The translations under genes were made by a program, and so were the position numbers. From Bacteroidaceae bacterium (GTDB lineage Bacteria > Bacteroidota > Bacteroidia > Bacteroidales > Bacteroidaceae): a stretch of 64,000 bases of DNA. Shown here one piece after another: positions 32,925 through 39,898 of this stretch (positions are counted from its first letter, which is position 1; each line of letters begins with the position of its first letter). The notes beneath the pieces were generated by a model. It was given only the letters and a program-made list of their open reading frames with translations, was not told the origin of the DNA and ran no database searches. The stretch spans positions 1-64,000 of the forward strand of contig JAKSLI010000007.1 in assembly GCA_024401305.1 (NCBI GenBank), given 5' to 3'.

Positions 32925-33245
32925 TCAATCAAAGCCAAGTTCTATGCGAGCTTCTTCGGTCATCATCGACTTGTCCCATTCAGGTTCGAACACGAGATTC
33001 ACTTTCGCAGAAGCGAGTCCTGTGAGGTTTTCCACTTTCTGTCGCACATCTTCGAGGATGAAGTCGGCAGCAGGGCATGATGGCGCAGTGAAGGTCATGT
33101 CGATTTCCGCATTGGCATCGTCGTCGATTTCGATGCGATAGATGAGTCCGAGGTCGTATATGTTTACAGGAATCTCTGGGTCATAGACGGTTTGAAGCAC
33201 CTCTACGATACGCTCCTGCAGATGTATTTTCTCTTCTTGAGTCAT
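32925..33245 (-). CDS. DUF59/MIP18-family Fe-S assembly protein (SufT-like)
   Basis: A 106-aa protein of the DUF59 fold: the signature VYDPEIPVNIYDLGLIYRI (about 18-36), and the APSCPAADFI loop (about 52-61) with the conserved Cys. Family members help mature or deliver iron-sulfur clusters. A 52-bp direct duplication with a small hairpin lies upstream (33274-33412). Confidence 0.85.
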   Translation of the reverse strand: MTQEEKIHLQERIVEVLQTVYDPEIPVNIYDLGLIYRIEIDDDANAEIDMTFTAPSCPAADFILEDVRQKVENLTGLASAKVNLVFEPEWDKSMMTEEARIELGFD

Positions 33246-33273
33246 GTTTGTTAGTATGTTTTTGGGGACAAAA

Positions 33274-33412
33274 TTACGAATAAGTGAGTGAAATACAAAA
33301 TGAAAGTCCGAAAACTTTCATTTTTATTTCCGAACGACAGTAATTTAGGCGAAGCCAATGTTACGAATAAGTGAGTGAAATACAAAATGAAAGTCCGAAA
33401 ACTTTCATTTTT
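33274..33412. repeat. 52-bp direct repeat with internal hairpin, two copies
   Basis: 33274-33325 and 33361-33412 are identical over 52 bp and contain TGAAAGT/ACTTTCA hairpins. The 35-bp spacer contains nothing else recognisable. Confidence 0.9.
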
Positions 33413-33434
33413 TTGATTTTCTCCTACACAAACA

Positions 33435-33479
33435 ACCGCCGCAGATGCAAGTAATTATCTCACAAGCATCTGCGGCGGT
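33435..33479. repeat. 45-bp palindromic element, copy 1
   Basis: ACCGCCGCAGATGC/GCATCTGCGGCGGT 14-bp stem with a 17-nt loop. It lies just beyond the stop of the AAA/DUF4143 gene. Copies 2 and 3 are at 34805 and 35468. Confidence 0.9.
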
Positions 33480-33507
33480 CTGCGTTTGGGAATGAGTTAT
33501 GTGTCTG

Positions 33508-34698
33508 TTACATGTTTAACCTGTCTCCAAGATTCTTGTGGTTTACAAGCTTTATCTCGCCAGCGGTATTCTCAAAGTCACCATTATACACGATAATCTT
33601 TTGTTTGATGGAGCCTTCTATCCATTGATCGACTTTCTTTAAAGTCTTTTCGAAAGCAGGACTATATGTCATCGACGACTTGACTTCTATAGCTGTAAAC
33701 TCGCCATCCTCTTTCAGCAATATGTCCACCTCATTTTGATTGGAATCGCGATAGAAGAACACACCACCTTCCAGTCCTTTGTTAAGACGATGTTTAATAA
33801 TCTCCATGACTATATGGTTCTCAAATATAGCACCTCGCATCTTGTCCCTATCGAGTTGGCGTTCCGATTCAATGTCCAGCAAATAGCAAGCCAAACCAGT
33901 ATCATTGAAATATAGTTTGGGAGTCTTTACAAGACGTTTGCTGATGTTCTGATAGTAAGGTGGTAGCAACGTTATGAGATATGATGCCTGCAACACAGAC
34001 AGCCAACGCGTGATTGTTTTACTGTCAACGCCAACCTCATTGGCTACTTCTGAAGCATTGAAAAGCGAACCTACTCGTGCTGCGCATAGTTTCATGAACT
34101 TCAGGAACTGCAGTTGGTCTTGAATATGCAACAAGTCCCTGACATCTTTCTCCAAATAGGTCTTGACATACGACGGATAGAAGAACTTTGCCTTGTTCTT
34201 TCCTGCGCAGATGGCAGGATAAAGCCCTTCATAAAGCAAAGTGTTCACGTTTCTGCCTTCCAACTGTTCCTTTGCCTCCACAAAGCTCATAGGCATAAGT
34301 TCGTAAACTCCTGCTCTTCCTGCCAAAGATTCACTCAAGCCACGCATCACCTCAAAGTTGGAACTGCCAGATAGCAGGAATCTCCTTTCTGAATTATCGT
34401 CAACGATACCTTGTATGTATTCCAACAATTCAGGAACTTTCTGAACTTCATCAATGAACATTCCCCCTTCCGTCTGATGCAGAAATGCTATTGGGTCATT
34501 CTTGGCAAACTCCCGTACATTAACATCCTTGAGACTGTATTTCTGAAAGTCAGGGAAAAGATGTTTAAGCAGAGTGCTCTTGCCAGATTGTCGCGGACCT
34601 GTTACGGAAATGACAGAGAAATACTCCGCAGCTTCTGTGATTACTTGCTCCAATTCTCTATGTATATAATCAATTTTTGTTGCCATAAATTTATGCAA
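33508..34698 (-). CDS. AAA_14/DUF4143 family ATPase
   Basis: A 396-aa ATPase. Walker A TGPRQSGKST (about 33-42), Walker B GGMFIDEVQKV (about 76-86) and an arginine-containing sensor LLSGSSNFEVMRG (about 107-119) are present. The C-terminal half is DUF4143, with a winged-helix segment (DSKTITRWLSVL) and a nuclease-like VDILLKEDGEFTAIEVKSS motif near 320-338. The family is widespread and mobile; its function is unclear. It is followed by a 45-bp hairpin that may terminate transcription. Confidence 0.85.
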   Translation of the reverse strand: MHKFMATKIDYIHRELEQVITEAAEYFSVISVTGPRQSGKSTLLKHLFPDFQKYSLKDVNVREFAKNDPIAFLHQTEGGMFIDEVQKVPELLEYIQGIVDDNSERRFLLSGSSNFEVMRGLSESLAGRAGVYELMPMSFVEAKEQLEGRNVNTLLYEGLYPAICAGKNKAKFFYPSYVKTYLEKDVRDLLHIQDQLQFLKFMKLCAARVGSLFNASEVANEVGVDSKTITRWLSVLQASYLITLLPPYYQNISKRLVKTPKLYFNDTGLACYLLDIESERQLDRDKMRGAIFENHIVMEIIKHRLNKGLEGGVFFYRDSNQNEVDILLKEDGEFTAIEVKSSMTYSPAFEKTLKKVDQWIEGSIKQKIIVYNGDFENTAGEIKLVNHKNLGDRLNM

Positions 34699-34804
34699 TT
34701 TCGGAATCCGATGGCAAAATTACATAAAAAATCATTATCATGCAAGGCTTTTTCTCACTTTTTTATACTTAAGATTGAAATTTGTTTCATCCTTTAATTA
34801 AACT

Positions 34805-34849
34805 ACCGCCGCAGATGCAAGTAATTATCTCACAAGCATCTGCGGCGGT
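34805..34849. repeat. 45-bp palindromic element, copy 2
   Basis: Same stem and same loop orientation as copy 1; downstream of the toxin gene. Confidence 0.9.
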
Positions 34850-34868
34850 TTGTGTTTAGGGATAACTA

Positions 34869-35186
34869 TCAGTCATTTTTTATTATGTTAAAGATGTTGT
34901 GCAATGATCTACGTGTATCCCACACAAAAGATATATTTACATTTTCATCATCCAGCCAATAAACTACTGATATCTCTTTCGTAACAACCATCTTACGATA
35001 CTCCCTGACATCGTTGCTGATTTCAGGAATTACCGGACACATTTTAGGGAAATCTGCGAGCTTGGTTATACTAGTTATGATTATTTCTTCCATAACCATC
35101 TTCTGCAGATACCCGAAAGCCTCACCACTGTAATCCAGTACGTCAGAAAGGCTATCATACGCATGCAGTGACCACCTTATCTTCAT
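34869..35186 (-). CDS. ParE/RelE-superfamily toxin
   Basis: A 105-aa basic protein of the ParE/RelE fold: IRWSLHAYDSLSDVLDYSG opening (helix pair), EYRKMVVTKEISVVYWLDDE strands, and VWDTRRS near the end (RR at about 93-94). Members block gyrase or cut mRNA on the ribosome; which applies is not evident. It overlaps the upstream 53-codon gene by 32 bp, the layout of a toxin-antitoxin pair. Confidence 0.8.
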   Translation of the reverse strand: MKIRWSLHAYDSLSDVLDYSGEAFGYLQKMVMEEIIITSITKLADFPKMCPVIPEISNDVREYRKMVVTKEISVVYWLDDENVNISFVWDTRRSLHNIFNIIKND

Positions 35187-35316
35187 TTTTGCGAGCCTTT
35201 AGCATTTCCATTACTTGTTCGTGAGTATAGAACTTGCCTTCTGCAAACTCCTTATCGCTTTTGGCAACCATTTCCTTCAAGTACCATATAGTCTCGGGAG
35301 TCATCTTTTCTTCCAT
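35155..35316 (-). CDS. Short antitoxin-like gene overlapping the toxin
   Basis: A 53-aa open frame (MEEKMTPETIWYLKE start, ending KARKNEDKVVTACV) read directly from the sequence. It lies upstream of the ParE-type toxin and overlaps its start by 32 bp in another frame. The EFAEGKFYTHEQVMEMLK stretch is like the toxin-binding tail of small Bacteroidetes antitoxins. It lacks a full DNA-binding domain, so autoregulation would need another factor. Confidence 0.65.
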   Translation of the reverse strand: MEEKMTPETIWYLKEMVAKSDKEFAEGKFYTHEQVMEMLKARKNEDKVVTACV

Positions 35317-35467
35317 AGTCGTTAAGTGTTAGTATGATGGCGCAAAATTACGATAAAAGATTCAATCAAACAAACTTTTTTGAAGAAATCAATTGTTGGG
35401 ACTTTAAATTTTAGTGAAAAGCATATAATTAGATGTGCATACAGCCTCTTCTTTTATAACAAAACTA

Positions 35468-35512
35468 ACCGCCGCAGATGCTTGTGAGATTGTCACTTGC
35501 ATCTGCGGCGGT
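35468..35512. repeat. 45-bp palindromic element, copy 3 (inverted)
   Basis: Same 14-bp stem, with the loop in reverse orientation relative to copies 1 and 2. It lies about 95 bp beyond the stop of the FISUMP gene and upstream of the antitoxin. Flanking bases (GATGAGTTATGTGTCTG) are shared with copy 1. Confidence 0.9.
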
Positions 35513-35607
35513 GGGTGTTTAAGGGATGAGTTATGTGTCTGGACATTGCTCCATGTCGTGAGCAGTACATTGACCTGTCCCCTGTCCCACTTCTAACCCT
35601 ACAGGCA

Positions 35608-37149
35608 CTACGGACAAACGGCGCGGACAGATTGACCGTCGCCGCGGCTGCCGTACCTGTCAACGTAGTCCGAATCGAAGCGCAGGTAGCACGCGTCGCT
35701 CGAGGAGCTCGTGCTGAGCGACGACGACCAGTAGTAGCCGCGGGAGCCAACATAGTCGAGCGAAATGTCGTAGCGATAGCCCGCAGCAGGGAGGAAAATG
35801 GAATTACCGTTCGTCTTAGAAGTCACCTTATATCCGTTCACGCCACTTTGGGTAGTCCAAGTCCAAGTGCAGTTTGTGCGGAGTTCATCCTGCTCAGCCT
35901 TTGTTGGCATGCGCCATGAGCCGCCCCAGTTGGCAACAGCAGCATCATCTGCGAGTTCAAGGGTAGTCTTGTCGTCAACAGTGCCATAGTTTGATGATGT
36001 GCAGTACTTGGTCATAGACGTAGAAGAGCCATTGCACCATTTGTAACTTTCCCAATTATAGCCACTCTTGCCGGTTTTCCAGTTTGTGCAAGGGCTATCC
36101 TGTGAATGGCCTTCAGTATAGTAAGGCTCTGTTTCGCCCCACGCGAAATAGTCTCCGTAGCCTTCTGGAGTACTTGCGCCGACGTTCATTGTCGCCCACT
36201 TCAAGCCGCTTGGCAAACCGAGGTCAACAAACTCGTGACCATTGACCATGTTTGCTGTTGAAGAGCCAGGATCGTCTCCTGTACTTATGCTTGCACAGTC
36301 AAGGCGCTTTGCCTTTATCTGACCGCGGCTTACGCTGATGGCATCATCGCTTGCGCCGAAACCTCTGATGTCACCGCTTGTGTCGTAGATGTTCCATTCG
36401 TATTCGTATGAGCCTACAGGAACAGGCACTATGAACAGGCGCTTGCATTCCGAGGTTGTCTCAGGGAATTTTATTGTTATCTTGTTCTCTGATTCGGATG
36501 TGGATGTGCTGTAGCTTGGTTCGCTTGCAGAGGTGTTGACAGTGAAGGTGCCAGAAATCTTCTTGTTCACTGCCTCAAACTCAAACTTGTTGCAACCAGC
36601 AGGAATCTTTGAGATTTCAAAGACAAAGTATCCACCAAGGTGCTTGAATTCAACACCACCGCCTGTGTAGTTAGCCAGCATCGGCATGTTGGCAGAGTTG
36701 ACGTTTCCTGTGATAGTGCCGAAACTTTCTGTTCCATAGGCATAATCGTACTCAGCAGGGAGATTTAGAGTCAGGGTTGAGCCTGAGAGGGAAGAGACAA
36801 GCGACTTTGGATAAACGAGTTTGTTTCCGATAGTATAGCCGGAACTGATAGAACCGATAAAGGTGCCTTTCGCCGTTCCTGCGCCCTTCGAAAGTTTGAA
36901 AGTAGAGAACTTAGTCGTGCTTCCATTTGTTTGAGAAACGCCGATACGGTCGTCTGCCATCCAGATGAATGACGCATCTGCCGCAAATGTAGCACGGCTT
37001 GCAGCATCTATCTGCGCTTGTTCGATAGTTGCGTTGATAACTTCAGGAGACTCCTGGTTGTTGACTGCCGCCTGTTCGTCGGCGACGTCACTGCTACAGC
37101 CTGCCAAAAGGGCTGCAAGCATGGAGAGTGATAATGCTTTCAGTTTCAT
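35608..37149 (-). CDS. Fimbrillin-like/FISUMP surface lipoprotein
   Basis: The start at 37149 gives 513 aa with a lipoprotein signal (LSMLAALLAGC). Upstream in-frame codons would remove the signal. Residues about 35-330 form a fimbrillin (Mfa/FimA-like) domain with IWMADDRIGVSQTNG near its start. The C-terminus (about 355-513) is a FISUMP domain (EFVDLGLPSGLKWATMNVG, then DYFAWGETEP, YYWSSS, and a GQSVRAVCP end). It is translationally coupled to the 68-aa gene just upstream (1-bp gap). The last ~150 bp are markedly GC-richer than the rest and full of NNC codons, the pattern expected of a C-type-lectin-fold variable region; see findings. Confidence 0.85.
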   Translation of the reverse strand: MKLKALSLSMLAALLAGCSSDVADEQAAVNNQESPEVINATIEQAQIDAASRATFAADASFIWMADDRIGVSQTNGSTTKFSTFKLSKGAGTAKGTFIGSISSGYTIGNKLVYPKSLVSSLSGSTLTLNLPAEYDYAYGTESFGTITGNVNSANMPMLANYTGGGVEFKHLGGYFVFEISKIPAGCNKFEFEAVNKKISGTFTVNTSASEPSYSTSTSESENKITIKFPETTSECKRLFIVPVPVGSYEYEWNIYDTSGDIRGFGASDDAISVSRGQIKAKRLDCASISTGDDPGSSTANMVNGHEFVDLGLPSGLKWATMNVGASTPEGYGDYFAWGETEPYYTEGHSQDSPCTNWKTGKSGYNWESYKWCNGSSTSMTKYCTSSNYGTVDDKTTLELADDAAVANWGGSWRMPTKAEQDELRTNCTWTWTTQSGVNGYKVTSKTNGNSIFLPAAGYRYDISLDYVGSRGYYWSSSLSTSSSSDACYLRFDSDYVDRYGSRGDGQSVRAVCP

Positions 37150-37150
37150 G

Positions 37151-37357
37151 TTATTTGTTGTTAAGTATATAAACTGAGTTGATTTGAGAAATTTCTTCGA
37201 TGTCTTCCCTACTGTCATCAATGAGTGTTTCTTTGATTTTTGGAGCACTCCAATCAATTGTTCCTGATTCTCCTGTGCCAGAGATGGTATCCAGCAGACT
37301 TTCCGCCTCGACAATGATAACTTTTGCTGATGGCTTTTTGTAATTTTTCTTTTTCAT
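37151..37357 (-). CDS. Small leader-like protein (KKxYxxP type) before the fimbrillin-FISUMP gene
   Basis: A 68-aa protein beginning MKKKNYKKPSAKVIIVEAES, then LLDTISGTGE. Very short proteins with this Lys-Lys-x-Tyr-x-x-Pro opening and a Leu-Leu...Ser-Gly middle are, to my knowledge, frequent in Bacteroidales beside surface-protein genes and have no assigned function. There is no signal peptide or Cys. It ends 1 bp before the lipoprotein ATG, so translation is coupled; it could be a translational leader, a peptide precursor or a pilin accessory. Confidence 0.65.
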   Translation of the reverse strand: MKKKNYKKPSAKVIIVEAESLLDTISGTGESGTIDWSAPKIKETLIDDSREDIEEISQINSVYILNNK

Positions 37358-37471
37358 TAGTTTATAGTGTTAATTTGATTAAACGAATTGGAACAATGGT
37401 GTAACAACATTGTTGCGTAAAACCAAGTCAGCACCCCAAACTCAGCACAAAAGTTTTTTTGATTAGTACAT

Positions 37472-37847
37472 AAATTAAAAAGACCGTGGGCAGCTGTACT
37501 ACGCTTATCCCACATTCCAGGCTCTGGTAAAACCTATGTATCAAGATAAGCAACCAGCTGCCCACATTAGAATAGTATTATATACCATACGCTCAAATGG
37601 GACGTATGGGCACAATACCAACTAATATGGACGCTTAGTTGCGATATCTTCCGATACATATTCAAATTTACCAGATTTGGAATGCAGAAGATAACGTTCG
37701 TAAACGTCCTTTTTCGATAAAGTTCGCCTAAATGACGCCTTGCGGCATCAAGTGGGCGTGAAAACCAAATGGGTTGTTATGCCATTTGGGTTAAAGTCCG
37801 CGCTCGGACTTATGATTATTTAGTTCCCAGGATTGTCTGGGATTATC
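37472..37847 (-). ncRNA. Structured RNA element, copy 2, with promoter and terminator
   Basis: A minus-strand transcript of about 375 nt. Successive hairpins: TCCCAG/CTGGGA, AAGTCCG/CGGACTT, a copy-2-specific AACCAAATGG/CCATTTGGGTT, TGACGCC/GGCATCA (one mismatch), ACGTT/AACGT, CCATACG/CGTATGG, GCTTATC/GATAAGC, and a final GTGGGCAGCTG/CAGCTGCCCAC 11-bp stem (37486-37496 with 37555-37565) enclosing the previous one and followed by GGTCTTTTTAATTT. The -7 box TAACTTTG (37860-37853) and CTTG (37884-37881) are directly upstream. No open frame covers it. Confidence 0.7.
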
Positions 37848-37852
37848 GGCTG

Positions 37853-37884
37853 CAAAGTTATGGAATTGTTTCCGACTATGCAAG
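37853..37884 (-). promoter_or_regulatory. Promoter of RNA copy 2
   Basis: TAACTTTG and CTTG with a 20-bp spacer, minus strand; near-identical to the block at 1108-1139. Confidence 0.65.
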
Positions 37885-37933
37885 GGAAAGTGTGGAAAAG
37901 TGCAGATGCTGACGATTATTTTATAGCGTCTGC

Positions 37934-38533
37934 CTAATTTTCACGCTGGGCGAAGGTTACTTCCACATTATCGTAGCCGAGGGATTTGAACAATTGCTCG
38001 GCGGCGGCTTTGCCGTTTTCTTCCGCAAGTTTTATGTTTTGCTTTGTGAGACAGCGCTTTAGCATCTTGTGTTCTGCTTTTTTGAGCAGTTGTTTGCGGG
38101 CGTTGTCGCTCCATTTTCCGCTCTCGTAATAGGAGTCGGTGTTGGCTTCGTCGATGAATTTCTTGTCAAGAAGTCCTACCTTCGGAAGTCGGACGATGAG
38201 TTTGTCGTTCTTCTTTTGGTAGGTAATCCACTTCTTCCTCATCTTTTTCATGTCAACGCCGATGCGAACTGTTCCGTGGTAGATGCGGGTCAGTACATCG
38301 TCATAGATGATGCCTTTGCGGATGGTGTCAACGATTTCGTCATCTTCGATGGCAAGAAACTCCCATTGCCCAATCTCCTGCAGCGTGCTTACCAGTATTG
38401 GAGTATGCTTTATTTCCACCTTCTCCTCCTTGGTACCCTTCACTTCGTCCTCACATTTTATGAGAACACGCAGTGCCACAACGCTGACTGCTATCACGGC
38501 AATGAGGAATATTATGTCCTTTAGTGATTTCAT
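37934..38533 (-). CDS. DUF4230 protein, membrane-anchored
   Basis: A 199-aa protein from ATG 38533 (nine residues shorter than the longest frame), chosen because MKSLKDIIFLIAVIAVSVVA is a clean N-terminal anchor. The remaining sequence fits DUF4230 (LVSTLQEIGQWEFLAIEDDE, later RIYHGTVRIGVDMKK, and a long C-terminal helix). A second, more distant DUF4230 gene follows upstream in the same orientation (38687-39379), separated by a heptamer island. Confidence 0.75.
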   Translation of the reverse strand: MKSLKDIIFLIAVIAVSVVALRVLIKCEDEVKGTKEEKVEIKHTPILVSTLQEIGQWEFLAIEDDEIVDTIRKGIIYDDVLTRIYHGTVRIGVDMKKMRKKWITYQKKNDKLIVRLPKVGLLDKKFIDEANTDSYYESGKWSDNARKQLLKKAEHKMLKRCLTKQNIKLAEENGKAAAEQLFKSLGYDNVEVTFAQREN

Positions 38534-38540
38534 TTTATGG

Positions 38541-38690
38541 TTCAAGTTTCGTTCGCTCAACTTGAGGCTACAGAGTACAAGCTACAGGCTACAGGCATTT
38601 GCCATGCGGAGTGAGGAATTCCATGCAATCGGACATGAGTCTGTAGTTTATAGTCTGTAGTTTGTAGCCTTCGCATTAGCGAAACATTAT
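38541..38690. repeat. Heptamer island (GCTACAG/CTGTAGT type)
   Basis: A TTCAAGTTTCG...CTTGAG boundary hairpin (38541-38566), then GCTACAG, AGTACAA, GCTACAG, GCTACAG units (to about 38598), a spacer, then inverted CTGTAGT, TTATAGT, CTGTAGT, TTGTAGC units (38640-38668) and a TTCGCATTAGCGAA hairpin. It lies between the two DUF4230 genes. Confidence 0.8.
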
Positions 38691-39379
38691 TTGACTATCA
38701 AGTTTTTCTTTAGGAAGTTGAATGGGTCGGAAGTCACACTATCGTCGAACACCACGCGGATGTTCTTGTCCTTGTAGCCGAGTTGCTGGAGCATAGGCAC
38801 GATGACCGCTGCTGCTCCCGATTGTGCCTTCTCAAGAACGCCGCTCTTTGGCACGGCTTTGATAATCTCCTCACGACCTTTCTTTGAATACTGCGTGATT
38901 TCCGCGTCGCTGAAATTGCTGCGGAAGAGTGACACATTCTTCTTTATTTCGTCGTGGTTGATGGTCGTTGAGGTGAGCACAACGGAAGGTTTTGGCAGTT
39001 CGACGATGATGTCGTCGCCGTCTATCTTCACATTGTCCTCAGAGAATTTCGAGAAGTCGATGTAAGCCTTTGCCACACCATCCATTGGAATAGCAATCTT
39101 TCTCTCGCCGAGAGGGATGTCGATGTTCACCTTCTTTCCGAAGACATTGCCGCCAATCTTCATCGGATCGTCAGCGACAATCACCTTGTGCATGTGGACC
39201 TCGGCAGTGTAAATCTTCGAGCAATTGCGTATTTTGTTGACGATGACAGCCTCCGCATCGGCATCTTCCTCGCTGACATTCTCCGTCATAACGACATCCT
39301 GCTCGTCATCACTGCTGCAAGAGAGCAATGTCGGGAGGGGCAGGGCAGACATTATTATTAAATATAAAAGTCGTTTCAT
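38687..39379 (-). CDS. DUF4230 lipoprotein
   Basis: A 230-aa lipoprotein: signal with lipobox LLSC (Cys near 21), then an acidic spacer and a DUF4230-like domain (IYTAEVHMHKVIVADD, KVNIDIPLGERKIAIPMDGVA, DGDDIIVELPKPSVVLTST). It is paralogous to the protein encoded at 37934-38533. The function is unknown. Confidence 0.75.
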   Translation of the reverse strand: MKRLLYLIIMSALPLPTLLSCSSDDEQDVVMTENVSEEDADAEAVIVNKIRNCSKIYTAEVHMHKVIVADDPMKIGGNVFGKKVNIDIPLGERKIAIPMDGVAKAYIDFSKFSEDNVKIDGDDIIVELPKPSVVLTSTTINHDEIKKNVSLFRSNFSDAEITQYSKKGREEIIKAVPKSGVLEKAQSGAAAVIVPMLQQLGYKDKNIRVVFDDSVTSDPFNFLKKNLIVK

Positions 39380-39555
39380 GAGTAACTGTTCATAATTAGT
39401 TTTATAATCACAAATGTGTACTATATGAAATCAATAAATTTAACTTATTTTACTTATTTCGTACATCTGCAATAAGTCTTATCAGTATAATTTATTGATA
39501 AAACATACGTTTACTGACTATCAATAAATTTAACTTATTTTACTTAAAAAATCAC
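39380..39555. repeat. AT-rich palindromic elements (TCAATAAAT type)
   Basis: One full element (39428-39500) and one half (39519-39545), related to those at 2551-2918. No gene is seen. Confidence 0.7.
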
Positions 39556-39785
39556 TGATACTATTTTGTCAATTCTTGCCTATTTTTTGAAAACCTATGG
39601 ATTACGGACAAAAACTCAGCGGATTTTGGATAAAAACTCATAGAGTTATGAGTCGTTTTCCTATGAGTTTTTGGTCGTTTTCCTATGAGTTTTTTGAGGC
39701 TTTGGTAACGGTTTGAAAGTCAATGTGTTACGAAAGCGGTAAATTTGGGATTATTAGGAAAAATGGGACTGATACTATTTTGTCA
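39556..39785. repeat. 230-bp dispersed element, second copy
   Basis: TGATACTATTTTGTCA direct repeats at 39556-39571 and 39770-39785. The interior shares CTATGGATTACGGACAAAA and AAAAACTCATAG motifs with 15601-15831. A GTCAGCCA/TGGCTGAC hairpin (39782-39801) abuts it. Confidence 0.8.
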
Positions 39786-39814
39786 GCCAATAATGGCTGA
39801 CGAATGCACATTCT

Positions 39815-39898
39815 CTATACCTTAGGGAGGCTGAGACCATTTGTTTTTTGGTATTTCTATACCTTAGGGAGACTGAGGCCAGTTATTTTCTGGTATTT
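39815..39898 (-). repeat. 42-bp tandem duplication at the 3' end of dgt
   Basis: 39815-39856 and 39857-39898 match at 37 of 42 positions. Each encodes YQK-x-x-GLSLPKV plus stop; only the right-hand copy is used. Confidence 0.85.

Noticed and set aside
33435-35512. Possible CRISPR array from repeated 45-bp hairpins
   Set aside because: Copies are 0.65-1.4 kb apart with genes between them, one is inverted, and there are no cas genes.
37472-37847. Retron, group II intron or OMEGA RNA
   Set aside because: No reverse transcriptase, IscB or TnpB in the window and no matching hallmark motif; kept as unclassified RNA.
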